Shown here piece by piece: positions 35,409-47,606 of a DNA stretch of 64,000 bases. A program made the position numbers and the translations under genes. Source of the stretch: Paragyromitra xinjiangensis (Eukaryota > Ascomycota > Pezizomycetes > Pezizales > Discinaceae); contig JBCAMK010000004.1 of the NCBI GenBank assembly GCA_038503065.1, positions 2,121,001 to 2,185,000 on the forward strand, in the 5' to 3' direction. Under the pieces are notes generated by a model. That model saw nothing but the letters and a program-made list of their open reading frames with translations, had not been told where the DNA came from and made no database searches. The number at the start of each line of letters is the position of its first letter. The stretch's first letter is position 1.

Positions 35409-36020
35409 ATGTCATACGATCTCGACGACGCCAGCATTGAGGAACTTCCTCTCCTTCAATCCAAACTTCGCTCCTCCCTTCGCCAATACCCCAATTTCCC
35501 CCAGCCTGGGATCCTCTTCGAAGATATCCTCCCCATCTTCGCCTCCCCTTCACTCCATGCGACACTCCTTCGCGCGCTCGAAATTCACGTACAAGCAACT
35601 CACCCCCCAACGCTCACCCCACCGTTCGCCGGTGTCGATGTCGTCGTTGGTCTTGAGGCGCGTGGATTCCTCTTCGGACCTTCATTGGCATTGAAGCTCG
35701 GTGCTGCTTTCGTCCCTGTACGGAAACAGGGGAAACTGCCTGGCGAATGCGCTAAAGTCGGCTATGAGAAAGAGTATGGAACCGATTTCTTTGAGATACA
35801 GAAGGATTCGATTAAGCCTGGACAGCGAGTCTTGATTGTTGACGACATCATCGCCACAGGTGGATCCGCGAAGGCGGCGGGTGAATTGGTTAAGAAATTG
35901 GGTGGCGATCTTGTGGAATATATCTTTATCCTTGAGCTGGACTTTTTGAAGGGGAGGGAAAAGCTTGATGCGCCGGTGTACACTTTATTGAATGGGCAGG
36001 AGGAGGCGCTGAAGGATTGA
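35409..36020 (+). CDS. apt1: Adenine phosphoribosyltransferase
   Basis: One exon, 203 aa. The enzyme makes AMP from adenine and PRPP in purine salvage, as a cytosolic dimer. [18 protein letters not shown] is the APRT entry; [20 protein letters not shown] and [12 protein letters not shown] form the adenine-binding and flexible-loop regions; the 13-residue PRPP signature is [14 protein letters not shown]. The length is slightly above the usual 180 because of a Pro/Thr-rich insertion ([14 protein letters not shown]). The ATG at 35409 follows an A-rich CAAAACAAAAAAAC leader. Confidence 0.96.
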   Translation: MSYDLDDASIEELPLLQSKLRSSLRQYPNFPQPGILFEDILPIFASPSLHATLLRALEIHVQATHPPTLTPPFAGVDVVVGLEARGFLFGPSLALKLGAAFVPVRKQGKLPGECAKVGYEKEYGTDFFEIQKDSIKPGQRVLIVDDIIATGGSAKAAGELVKKLGGDLVEYIFILELDFLKGREKLDAPVYTLLNGQEEALKD

Positions 36021-36847
36021 GTTAGGGATGGTGGCAGGTTGATGCGGCTGGGTTATTTTTGAATGTTCCGTATAGATTTTGTATACCACTTAGAGTTGCC
36101 TATAGAATATGTCAGCTGGTATTTATCTGGCATTTTAGTTTTCATGTCTCTATCGCTTCAAGTTCCGAAATCACACATAATTACCACGGGGCTAGGAAAA
36201 GCACAAAAAGGCAGCGTCTACACATGGTGGGTACGCTCCCTGACCATAGAACCTGCATATGATAAATCCAAAGTTGAAATAGTTTAATGTTTGCTCCTAG
36301 TGGTGGTGTGGTAAACGTTGCAGCATCCATCAAAAACTATGCAAGGGGTTTTAGTATTTATTAAAGCTAGAATAAGGGTCTCTAGTTGTACCTTCGCTGT
36401 TTTAGGTCGGGATAACTAGATAAAAACCTATTCCTATTCATGGGAGTGCTCTGTGCATCACGGCAGTCTGCCCTTTCTCTACCTCTGCAGCAACGGTGAG
36501 TACTTTTAACCCTCTAGAACCTCTGGAACTCACCCACCCCCTATACGAGAGTTCTTACTCTCACCAAACCTAGCTTACAGGTTAAGCTTAGTGACAAAAC
36601 TTCCAATCTTATCCTTCATCTTAACTCTGTAATCAATTCCGTTCCATCATCGCTATATGTATGTAACCTTTAAGCAGATATGGTAATTAAAAACAATCGA
36701 AGCTTTATTCTGATATATTTACACTAGAAGCTCTCCCCACCAAAAATTTGTCCTTTTGTCGTTTTTTATCGCATGAAGTTGAACACTGGCTCGAACGAGT
36801 AATCGGCAGCCATTCGAGTGATAATCCATGAGGCCTTGTGGAGACCT
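36021..36847. other. Convergent intergenic region
   Basis: 830 bp between APT1 and the nickel transporter 3' ends. A CGAGTGATA motif lies at 36815-36823, only 25 bp from the transporter stop codon, within a 14-nt string (CATTCGAGTGATAA) that is also present at 561-574. No gene was seen. Confidence 0.4.
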
Positions 36848-38631
36848 TTATCGTCCCGCCTCACTCCCTTCAACCCTTCCTTGCTCAATCGCGCGAGTCT
36901 CCTCATTCAAGGAGTTCTTTCCTTCTTCCCTGGCAGGCTGCTGTAAGCTTGCATCAACTCCTACATTATATTCTTCCCCCTCCCCCACAACACCATAGCC
37001 TTGACCACCAGCTGGCAATCTCAGCTTACCCTCCATACTCCGGTCGATTCTCCTTCTCCACGGCTTATAAGCTAATACACTCGCTATACCAGCAACCACA
37101 AACAATCCTGCAATGCAGCCTCCAATTACATCGTACATATCGCTGGCTTTTTCCACGCCGTCCCAAAACGGGCCCTTCGGCTCTGCAACATTCAGAATCA
37201 AGGAGAAGAGCTGGATCGTGCCGATTATGATGGCGACTATGACGGTAACTATAGTCAAGACTATGGAATAATATAGGATCGCTATATCATCTTGAGCAAA
37301 CGAGGAGGTAGTGTAAAGAGCAGACATCAGTGCGCCATCCGTAGTGTCCAGGAGACACATGCCAGCTATTCCATATTAGTATTTTTCCGTGATCTCGAGT
37401 GGGAGCATGTTCCTACCGGTGAAAAGAATGGGAAAGATGAGGATTAGCCAGATGCTCGTCCCTTTTGCTGCCTGGATAGACGCAATCCCAAGGAGAGCAA
37501 CCTAAGTCGAACAGATTAGATACTACCTCTAGAATGACCCCGAATAGCACAACTTGATAACCTTACCTCGGATGAAGTATCAAAACCTAGTCCAACTATG
37601 TTTGCCATCTGGTTAGTCATTTCCCAAGTCGGTTCGGTGCAATACAAAGATCTATGTAACCCACAAAGCACGCCTAGCGGATACATTTTCCATGGCCTAT
37701 CAATCATTTTGAAAGCACCTTTAAAAACCTGCATCAAACACCCAGCCCCCTGAATTCCCCACTCATCACCAACATCTTCACTCCCTCCTGCAGCGATCAA
37801 TCTCTGCATCTCTTTGACTAGTTTATATAAGATCCAAAGGTTCATGAGGGCTAGGATGAGCAGAAATGCCGCCGAGACAGAGGTGCCGATGATACCTCCC
37901 ACCCGTTGAAACGAATCAAAACGCTCGCTGAATGATGCTGCAGTGGCCGCAACAGCGATGGAGGTCAATACTACTATCCTGTTACAAAATACCGGGAATT
38001 ATGCGTCAGGGTTAGGGTTAGATTTATTTAACATGACACGAAGGTGGGGAGTGACGGACGTAGAATGACCTAAAGAGAAAAACATGCCGACAGTTACTGG
38101 GCGTTGCCCAGCTGCTATCAGACGGCGTGTCATAAGGTCGATTGCCTGCCATCTCGAAGTTAATTTCCGACTAATTTTAGTACAGCCAGGTGATGTACCG
38201 ATATATGGTCTGCATCTAATGCATGCCTCAACCCCAGGGTATATGCCAAAACAGCTGTTCCTAGTAGCGGTCTTAAGTTCTGGTGTTAGCAGTCCTGTGT
38301 AGTCCGGGGCTTCACAACCAACATTACTATTTGTGGGATTGGGGAGGGCAAACCTATGGAAGTGCTATGACACACGACCTCAACTTGCTGTCAGCAAAGT
38401 AGCCAATTACTGCCATTACTATATCATTTAAAGCCAAAGAGCTAATATATCCCCGAGACTACAAACCAGAGCGACTCCTGTCCCCGTCCAGCAAATCAAA
38501 TTTGCGACAACAACTGCAACGATGATGCCAACAACTGGTACTGGCAGCTTCCGTAAGTAAGGAACCCTATAATGGTACAATTTGGCGATAGCCTTTGCTT
38601 TTGTTAAGCGAGATGAGTTTGAGGAAGCCAT
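36848..38631 (-). CDS. nic1: High-affinity nickel/cobalt transporter (NiCoT family)
   Basis: Seven exons (38467-38631, 38199-38279, 38060-38145, 37665-37978, 37567-37595, 37417-37501, 36848-37365) join to 425 aa. NiCoT proteins are eight-helix plasma-membrane carriers taking up Ni2+, in fungi mainly for urease. The signature RHALDADHIS in TM2 is spelled across exon 2; other diagnostic blocks are AIDLMTRRLIAAGQRPVTVG, MFFSLGHST, GLGFDTSSE, ALLGIASIQAAKGTS and AGMCLLDTTDGALM. TM helices are clear at VGIIVAVVVANLICW, GTSVSAAFLLILALM and SIVLTIVTVIVAIII. Exon 5 is only 29 nt. The GLGFDTSSE motif is made only after removal of a 69-nt intron with a GTGGGT donor. The C-tail is hydrophilic and disordered. 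Confidence 0.95.
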
Positions 38632-39700
38632 CTGTCTGGACCTGTTAGCCTTGAAATGAATATAAGTAGGAGCGGGGAACTGGACAGTATGCCAAATAGC
38701 TATCCCTGACGCAAGTGAACCCAAGTCAGGAGGCGTATTCCTTTTGCATGAAACAAAGCTTAATTGGAAAAGGCGTCAGAAGGCACTTCAAGAAAGAGAA
38801 GTCTCGAGGAAGAAGAGAAGAAAACGAAACCAATCGGGAGTACCCCTCGCGATAGCTAGCGTGACGTCTTTAGATCTAATGCACTCATGCGGGGAGCTTA
38901 TCCTCTATCGGCACCTTCCGCCCCACATGGCTGGCAATAAAACTGTTCAATATTTTCCTTACAACTGTCGTCTCAACGAAAGCTCGACAGACTAAAAATA
39001 CCCGAAATGTTCAATTTATTTAGCTACCTACCATAAACAGGTGATAAATAATAGTGCAAACTTGCTAGCGTACTGATCCTGCTAAACAACTAATAGACAC
39101 GAGAATAGAAAGTTCATCACTACATGGGTTGCCCAGTCTTTTGTATCAATGCCGTAAATCCCGCTCTATAGAAAAACGTCAGGGTTATGGAAGAAAATCG
39201 CAAGTAGTCCAAAAAAAAAGTAAAAAGTGAGACAAAAGGGGTGAAACCTTTCCTCATCAGTGTCCATAGTCTTCGTCAGGAGGAGATTTAATTCAACATT
39301 TAAAAGGACAAGCAAACAGGCCACGGGGTCAAGAGGCAAATCGTAACAAATACAGGGGAAAGAAGAAAAGAAGAAACGGAAATAGGAATACCATAATGCA
39401 GAACACCCAGTAAGAAAACCAACAAACATCACCATGCGCCGAGATTCAAGGAAATAAAAATAACCAAAAAGAAAAGCCTGTTTGCTCATACTTTTTGCCA
39501 CACTACCCCCACTCAATACAGCTTCCCCTCTTCCCCACCATCCCTTGGATATCACATCGTGAGACCAGAGAGACGAGGATATAGGGGTTTGCCCAAGTCG
39601 CTTTTCTATCTGCCGTAACCCTCCATTTAATTCCCTCCATTTCAAACAAGGTCCACCAGATATAATATCGTGGTAAAGTCAGTCAACGCTCTCCCTTCTC
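38632..39700. other. Upstream of the nickel transporter and downstream of the ITC1-like gene
   Basis: 1.07 kb with no supported gene. A 159-codon minus-strand frame (39166-39645) is Phe/Leu-rich without family features and lies just 3' of the ITC1-like stop, so it is most likely 3' UTR sequence read by chance. Confidence 0.4.
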
Positions 39701-42700
39701 TTAAAAATTATACCGGTCACCCTGCCTGCTAACCGGCTTTCCTTGTCTATTCAAAGGCACCCCCTTATCCTGCGCTCCTTTTTTCTTCGATTTCCGCGGC
39801 AGTGGCTGGTCGAAATGCGTATGGCCGTGTTCTTCAATCATTGTACTATTCCTCCAGTTCAAGCACCGCCAAACGCTAAGATCGCAATATGTTTTCCCCC
39901 TTGTGCTCATCCTCCCACCTCCGTTCTCTCTCTCTTCTGCTGTAGCTCCAGCGAGGTATGCTTGACGGTTTTCCATGCCTTCTTCTATGTGCTTCTTGTA
40001 TTCGTCTAGGGATTGTTTCAGTTTCTTTTCCCTAACTCCTCTGATATCCAACCAGGACGTCAATTGTCGGAATTCGTCAATCGTTTCGATATAGCCATAG
40101 CGGGTTGGCGAGGTAAGTGTCGTTGAATTTTCTTCAAGGGCTTGTCGCTCCAGAACAGTTATCCTCCCATCGCTAGCCCCATTCATTCTTGCATCGCCGT
40201 CCCCATCTAGAGCCCTCTTTGTTCCGGCCTCCTCGATCAAGAAACCCTCCCTCTCACTAGGATCCGGCCCCTGCACCCAAATCATAGCGTTCGCGTATCC
40301 GGCTTCGGCGGTTGAAGATTGAGGCAGCCCACCAAACGGCATTCCGTTCCTCTCAAACCACCAATATTTATTCCAAAATCTATCTCTACCCATCATCTTA
40401 AACCTAGCACAATCCGCTTGCCGAAGATCCTCATCGAATGAGGAAATCTTCTCTTCTTCTTTGGCAATTTTCGCCTTGACGGTTTCGATGTTTTTCAGCA
40501 CTTTCTGGAATTGCTTTGAGGTCTTGGGCAATTTTGCTGCAGCATCTGCTTTAACCTTTTCCTCTTCGCGCTTTCTCTTCCGTGCATTAGCACGTTCGTT
40601 TCCGCGGCGGAGAGTTCTACCACGATCAGTATCGTCCCCATCATCATCCTCACCATCTTCCATATCCTCATCTTCGTCAGGGCCAGTCATTTTAGAGTCG
40701 CCATCTGCATCAGTAGAGGCCTGTCGAGATACTGGTGAGGGGGATCTGGGTGTATTTTCCGGCAGAAGGATCTTTCTCTCGTCATCAAGTGACTTTAGCT
40801 CCTCAAGCCTAGTATGTTGGACATTAGTCAGCGTGGAGATCAGATGAGATTTCTTATGGGACTCACAAAGCTTTTCTTGTTCTCTGAACCTCAATTTTCT
40901 CCTTACGGTGCTTAGTCATCTCTTCAGCGCACTCCTCCATATAATCTCTCACTGATCTTGTCTCATGCGTCAATCTGGACAGCAAATGCAAGACTATAAC
41001 TCTCAAGTTCGGATTCAAGGTTAAGTATTGTTGTGTAATTGTATCTGGAGTTGGTTCCTGGTCCACAGGTGCCAGGTACGCCAAGACCTCCTCGCAGTCC
41101 TTAGAGTACCGTGTGTCCATCGAAAGTTGATAAAGTAAACCGACAACAATCGCTTGCCACCCCCCGTTCTTGAAATCTCTAACTTTGAGACGCTGAATCC
41201 AAGCCTCACTATGCTCAAACAATTCGTCCGCCCGATGTCTTTTTTCTTGGTCCTCTTGCTTCTTGTCTTTCTCCTCTGATCCACTCTTGGGCTTCCTCCC
41301 TTCTTCACCCTCTACTTCCATATCCCCCCCATTCACCTTCACTGTTCCTCCCGTCGAGCCCACTTCACTCCCTTCCCCGTCATCGTCACTCTCATCGTCA
41401 TCATCCTCATCGTCATCAAAATCCGGTAGTTGCGCTTGAACCACGCCTTGCTCATTGACAATTGTTTTCAATAAAGCACAGTGGATTTCAACAAACAATT
41501 CGCATTCTACCTCTTCGTCACCAAATTCGAGTGCTTGAATGTAGTCATCGAAAGTGAAAGAGTCGAGCATTAAAGGTTCACAGTAGATATTTAAGAACAC
41601 CCACGTGCTGAGATAATACCCAACCTTTTCCTCATCAATACCATTGCTGACAGGCGCGGGGGAGGCCGAAGCAACCAATGAGGTGCGTGTTGAAGACCTA
41701 GATATTCTCCGGTTTCCTCCAGAAATGTCGGTAGGTTCTGGTTTCCCAGGCATACCTGCAGCCGAAAGAAAGTGTAGGACGGGTCGACACGCATTCTCTT
41801 GCATTGGGACATCCAAATCCTCAATAGGATACTTGATAGGCTTTGGAGGCGGCGGGGGCGGTGGTGGTGTTTCTTCTTTGGCGACGGCTTTCAGAGAGAT
41901 TTTAGTCCCACCCACGTCGGGAGTCCCAACCGGACTACCACTCCAGGAAGACCCGCCAACACTAACAGATCCACTTCCACCTTCACCGTTACCATGTCCC
42001 AACTTTGTCATTTTCATAGCAGCTTGCTGACTTTTGCTCTTGTGAGACTTTGGCGCTGGCTTGATGTCTATAGGGGTGGAAGGAGAGGACCCGACGGTGG
42101 CTAAAGCGTTCACAACCAATGCTTGAGATCCCGACTTTCTTTTCGCCTGCGCTGCCTTTCTCTCCGCCGTTGAAGATGCTTTCCGTAGCTCTGGAGGAAC
42201 ATTCTGGTCAATCTTATACTTGGTCGCAAATTCCTCTTTCACTATCCATGGCGCGCCATTCCAAGGTTCCCGCGACACGGTATTCTTAATAAACGACCGT
42301 AGCATAGCTTTCGTGAATGACTTTTTATCCCGAACAAGGTGCTCGTTATCGACTTGCGCCTCCTCATCATTCCGGTTGGTCAACTTGACCGTGTAGCGCG
42401 AAAACCCTTTCCTCTGGATGTCACCACTCGCATATCGTAGCTCTGGGAACATCGTTTTTTCGCGAACTAGGGCTTCTACTCGATCGCCATTAGACAGTAT
42501 TGCTGTTACATGTTCGCCAGGGTAGAAATCATTCTTGAAAGACTAGAAATGATCGTCAGACAACGAGAAATGATCAAAGATATAGTAAAAGTGCGATAAA
42601 TAGACTTACATCATGCATTTGATCGACTTTATAATAGTAACAACCCTGGTTAGCGCCCAAAAATTTCGTTCCGCAATCGAGTTAGTTCACATACCTAGAG

Positions 42701-43373
42701 AGTCGATTCTAGGCACAACAGAAAATTGGACTTTTCTCAAGACTGGGTCCTTCAAGGCTTCTGGAAACGTTTGGTCAACGTCTTGCGAACTGACAGTCTG
42801 CATTTCAGGTTAACTTTGGCTCATTCAAGGCACTGAATGCCCCCGAGAAGTTCGTACTTCACTTATCAGTGCTTCAAAAAAGCTGAGATTCATATGGCCG
42901 GTAATTTCGCAGCTAAACTGCTTCTTTAAATTCGTAGAACGGTTAGCAAGATACGCGCATAGTAGTTCTAAACATAATATGGAACCTAGGAACTAGGAAC
43001 ATACTGTCTTATAAAAGTCTAATCTGTAGGAAGTAATTGAGATCAGTTAGTTTATTTGCTATATTACTAGTGCAAAATCATTGGTTCGCCCACCTATCAA
43101 GATAGTCTTGATAATCCACGAAAACTTCCCCAGTCTGTGAAATTTGCCAAACCTAGAGTAGGTTAAATTATTAGTGACGATGCTTTCAGTGGTTGTAATA
43201 AAGAGATTCTATGTATACTTCTTGAGACTCGTCATCAATATCTGGATTAGGTACGTATTGAACAGGCTTCCGTTTGTATAGGACCTGTAAATGATAATTC
43301 ATTAGCTTGGGGTCGATTGAAAGGTAGGCGAAGGGTTCGAATATCCATATAGGTAGTTGGCAGTTCTTACCAT
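39701..43373 (-). CDS. itc1: Itc1/ACF1-like subunit of an ISWI chromatin-remodelling complex (WAC-DDT-WHIM)
   Basis: A multi-exon gene coding roughly 1,100 residues. It starts at the ATG at 43371-43373, which is an exon by itself. The following exons give VLYKRKPVQYVPNPDIDD, WQISQTGEVFVDYQDYLDR and FSCEITGHMNLSFFEALISE, a WAC domain that contacts extranucleosomal DNA. Next comes FPELRYASGDIQRKGFSRY, then a long Lys/Ser linker with a Pro run (PPPPPPPPKPIKYP). The DDT domain contains LMLDSFTFDDYIQALEFG. After an acidic stretch, WHIM motifs follow, with the classic FKMMGRDRFWNKYWWF. The intron at about 40810-40867 joins KALL to EELKSLDDE in phase. In yeast Itc1 recruits Isw2 to repress genes by sliding nucleosomes. 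Upstream exon borders were not all fixed here. Confidence 0.92.
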
Positions 43374-45720
43374 GTTGGTTGAAAAACAAGCCAGGTAAAT
43401 GGATATCTGTACGACCCCAATGAGAAATAATGAAGGTCTAAGTGGAGGGGCGGAGTATTAGTAGATATCGATAAGAGTAGGTTTTAGATGCGAATATAAA
43501 AAGAGATTGTTGAACAGTGAATGGGAGTTGGTGTCTTGATGGGGGGGGGGAGTGATGCGTTGTGGTGGGTTTGAAAGGAAGGGTTGTGGAAGCGGCTGGT
43601 AGCGCGCAGTGGGAGGAAAGGAGGGAGTCAGGGAGGTAGGGGGGAAGAGGAGGAGGAGGGAGGGGTTAGGGAAAATATTTCACGCAGTAGAGAAGCACAG
43701 ACCCAAGAGACCGGAACGGGGTGGGAGGCGATGCGTACTTAGCAGGTATGCGGTGCGGCGCGGCCCCGTTGTCGTCTCGGCGATGAAAATCACGGAGATG
43801 CGGGCAGTCCAGGAAGATGACGACGAAGTGAACGAGGAGGAGGTTGATCACAGAGGCGTCGCTGTGGATGGCCGTGAGGACGAGGAGGAGGAGGAGGAGC
43901 GTGGTGGTGGATGTGGTGGAGTGGAGCAGAGGACGGGGGAGGGAGGGGGTGAGAAAACGCGGAAGGGCGGACACGGGGAGGCCATCTTTTTCGAGGAGGG
44001 CCTACTACTGGGGGTGCTTCCAAGTGTGTGGGAGGATGCTGCACTGTGTTGAACAGGGCGTGTACCGAAGTTCTTCCCAAGACATCCGCCAAGCGCGCCA
44101 AGAAGCTCCCCCTCGAGCTGGAAACCAAAGGGCTTTTCCTCCCGTAAAGCGCCCGACATGAATAGAGGCCTTTACCGTCGTCCTTTCTTCCCTTGACTCG
44201 CAACAAAAAATGGTGATTTAGACTCAACCATTGCGGCTGCTTCTGATGCAGCACTTGTCTGCAGGTCGTGTAAGCGGTTAGCTATTTCCCAGCCTCATCG
44301 ACTTCGCGTTGTCGTTGCTTCTTCTTCTGTTCGTCAGGACAGACAATCCCTACATACCTGCATGCAGGCCCATCAAAACTGGGGACTGTTTGTCCGGTTG
44401 CCTTTCTCCACCGACGAGGTAACTCCCGCAAAAACCACCCCCCCTCTCACTAATACCACCGTCAGTACTGTCGAATCACCTCCCCGGACCACTACTGGCT
44501 CCAATCACAGCAGATCTTCGGCCTGGAGCCTGTCACGAAATCACTTTCAAACCCTTAACTTTGCGACATATATCTGAAATCGTTGTAGTGCAGAATTGAT
44601 GGAGATTCATTGTTGAGGATCCACCAGGGTCGCGATACTTGAGACCCCGGACCCACTGTCTGACGAAATGTTAAACAGCGGATGGAGGCTTGAAACGGCC
44701 AATATTTTTTACTTTCGCTGAGCCTCAGCCCTGCAGCCGAGCGGTCTAGCCCTAATATGGTCAAGTGTGGCTAACCCTCTTCCAAGTTGGGCATGGCCAA
44801 AGCTGTCTGGGGAAGTTTTCATACAATTGGTTCAGATCTTTGAGGATCCTCACTGCCTACTGGACAAGAAAAACACTACCAAAATGACAGATATAAATCG
44901 CTATCAACTTTGTACTGTGCACCTGGTTTCTCCTCCCAATTCAAAGCCCCTGTGACCAATACCTGAGCGAAAAATGACAGAAAGTTATGAAGGAACTGAG
45001 TGAGTGATATGTGGTGAAGCGTTTCGACATACTATTAGGGTAAAAAGATGGCGCATCCTGTTCGGTAACTCTTTACAGCAAGTAACGCTGCTCGTGGCGT
45101 ATGACCAGATTCTCGGCTTCAGCGCCGATAGGATCGGGGTTCGTAACGATCGCATAAGGAAACACCCCAGTGAGCATCGAGGAAGTTGGGAAAGATAAAA
45201 AGTGTCATAAGCTTCTAGGGTTTGATCCGGCGTTGTGAGTTGCGTGCATTTACTTTAGCACCTGTTGGTCTGACTTCTTTTGCGTATTGTCGTCTTGTGA
45301 CTTATAACGCAGGAATTCGTTGCCAGAATCGTGACTCGTGAGGGTCTTTCGGCTCAAAGCTGGTCGGTAATCGTAAAAACTACATGTACATGTACTTCTC
45401 TATGATTAAGCTTTTAAAAAGGTGGGATGAGTTAAATATACCAGGATTCCAAGCCTTTCAAAGCCTACAAGCTTCTGCTGTTGCAGAAGCTTTCCCGAAA
45501 TAGAGTCAGAATGTGGGTGATCGCGTGTTGGTGTTTTTGTCGTGGAGAAAGTGTTGTCGTGGCAACCGAGAGCCGTCCTGCCCATATTTGTTGTCACCTC
45601 TTAAGCCTCGAAGTCCCGCCCTGGCCTCCTCTCTCTCATCACCCTCGATCATCAATCGTAAATCTTATCACCCAAGGAACTCGCGATAAATATTATTTCT
45701 CAGTTTGCTAAGTTTTCAGG
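43374..45720. other. Divergent intergenic region between ITC1-like and Aurora kinase genes
   Basis: 2.35 kb with no supported gene. 43540-43990 is strongly purine-rich on the plus strand (a run of about ten G near 43541, then GGAGGA repeats), i.e. CT-rich on the minus strand, the expected leader of the ITC1-like gene. Frames across it are Arg/Glu- or Pro/Ser-rich by composition only. A tRNA D-arm-like string near 44740 lacks the rest of a tRNA. The Aurora leader (about 45600-45720) is CT-rich. Confidence 0.4.
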
Positions 45721-47219
45721 ATGACTCTCCGTCAGATTGAGGCTCGTCTTGCTCATATTTCCATCAACGAGGAGAACGTTAACCCAAACCCTGCAAAGTC
45801 TAAGGTACGTGTCCATTTGCGATCACAGAGAAACTATGTTTAACAATATATTTTCTAGACTGCCGTAATACCTTCTGGAGCAGCTGCTGCAGCGCTGGCC
45901 TTGCTGCAGGACAAGCAACAACGTCAGCAAGAACTTGCTCGACATCCCCTTCTCAAAATCGCCGTCCATAACCAAAACAATGCCAACAACCAATGGCGTC
46001 CCTCAGAGATGCCCCCTCCTCCCTCCCCTCCTTGCAAAGCTATCGAATCTTCTGGATCAGAAATTAAGCGCTCGAATTCTACATCCAGCTCGCTGAGTAT
46101 CCCTCAGTCTCTGCCCCCTCGCGACTTCCACCTTGGCATGTTTGAGATCGGGCGTCCATTGGGCAAAGGCAAATTTGGGCGAGTCTATCTTGCTAAGGAG
46201 CGCAAGAACGGTTTCGTCTGTGCTCTGAAAGTTTTGCACAAGACTGAACTACAACAAGGAAAGGTTGAGAAGCAACTGCGAAGAGAGATTGAGATTCAGT
46301 CTAATCTACGACATCCTAATATATTGAGGCTCTTTGGACATTTCCATGACTCAAAGCGTGTCTTTTTGATTCTTGAGTTTGCGGGCCAGGGAGAACTATA
46401 CAAGATGTTACGAAAGGTTGGCAGGTTTGCTGAGCCACGTGCTGCTGAGGTATGATATTCCCGATACGCCAAAAAGCTAAACCATGGGAAAGGCATAGCT
46501 GACGCATCTCGCCATCTAGTATATTGCACAAATGGCTGCAGCATTGATGTATCTTCACAAGAAGCACGTTATCCATCGTGACATCAAGCCCGAGAACATC
46601 CTAGTAGGTATTCACGGCGAGATCAAAATCTCTGATTTCGGCTGGAGCGTGCACGCCCCAAACTCGAGGTAAATCCCTTATATTTCCCTTTCTCTATGAA
46701 TCTGAAATTGATGCTAAAACTTCCGTAGGCGGACAACCATGTGCGGAACTCTTGATTATCTCCCACCAGAGATGTTGAACGGCAGCAACTACCATAATGA
46801 AAAGGTTGATCTATGGTCTTTGGGTGTTTTGACATACGAGTTCCTTGTGGGCGCTGCACCATTTGAAGATAGTCCCGTGGAGACACAGAGGAGAATTGTT
46901 AGGGCGGATATGAAAATTCCTGATTTCGTCAGTCCTGAGGCAGCGGATTTGATCAAGAAGGTATACTTCCCTTGCTTCTCTAGCCTTTGATTTATCATGA
47001 AGGATCGAGCTGACCTTTTTTAAGCTTCTTGTCATCAAGCCTGATCAAAGAATTCCTCTTGAAGAAGTCGCGAAGCATCCCTGGATTCTCAAGCACTGTA
47101 CTGGGAAATCCAACATAACTAAGCGTGCCGGTTCTGGTTCCAGCTCAAGTTCCAACTCTAGCTCTAGCTCCAGCTCCAGCTTTAGTTCTAGCTCCAGCTC
47201 CGGTACCGAGCGAAAATAA
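45721..47219 (+). CDS. ark1: Aurora-family serine/threonine kinase (Ipl1/Ark1)
   Basis: Five exons (45721-45804, 45859-46449, 46520-46668, 46729-46960, 47025-47219) give 416 aa. Aurora kinase is the catalytic part of the chromosomal passenger complex that corrects kinetochore attachments. The N-terminus has an [10 protein letters not shown] stretch, KEN/D-box-like and disordered. Kinase motifs in order: glycine loop [19 protein letters not shown]-type Lys in [27 protein letters not shown], the Aurora activation loop [16 protein letters not shown] with the phosphorylatable Thr, [20 protein letters not shown], and HPWILKH. After the kinase domain a Ser-only tail of about 25 residues ([12 protein letters not shown] and similar, from AGCTCC-type repeats) ends GTERK. 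Such a tail is not typical of Aurora kinases. Confidence 0.95.
47135..47207 (+). repeat. AGCTCY hexanucleotide-like microsatellite coding poly-Ser
   Basis: Degenerate repeat of AGCTCC/AGCTCT/AGTTCC units at the 3' end of the Aurora kinase coding region. It adds the serine tail and is a likely length-variable site. Confidence 0.7.
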
Positions 47220-47606
47220 CCGCCTGTGCATGACCTTCTGGTTTAAGATTGCGCCTTGTTTTTCGTACATCAACGAGTCCTCCACATCTTGACCAATTGC
47301 AAGAAGGGGGAACATTTCGAAGAACTTGGGTGCTTGGAAGCGCCAACGTGTATCCATTGACTCTGGGAAGCATTTCATTTTGTGATACCAACATTTACCT
47401 TTGCAAGCTTTGGGTTTCCTGAGGTTTTTTTCCGGCGTGTATTGGTGTTTGTGTTTAAATATTTCTTGGCTTTTTTATTCCTGTTTCTGTTTTACTTTAC
47501 TACAAGAATCGGAGCTTGATGTTTCTTTCTCTATACATACAAGTACAAGGTATCGAAGATAATATACAACAGGTGTGCTATAACGACTCAATGTGTTTGC
47601 TTCGAG

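Noticed and set aside
43337..43349. GGTTCGAATATCC resembling a tRNA T arm
   Set aside because: It lies inside the first intron of the ITC1-like gene, the stem does not pair, and no other tRNA parts are present.
43609..44254. Arg/Glu-rich and Pro/Ser-rich open frames on both strands
   Set aside because: They result from a purine-rich/pyrimidine-rich leader; no splice signals, domain features or plausible starts.
44725..44800. tRNA-like string with a Leu/Ser-type D arm (CCGAGCGGTCTAG)
   Set aside because: No acceptor stem, anticodon arm or GGTTCGAAT T-arm could be folded around it; probably chance or a relic.
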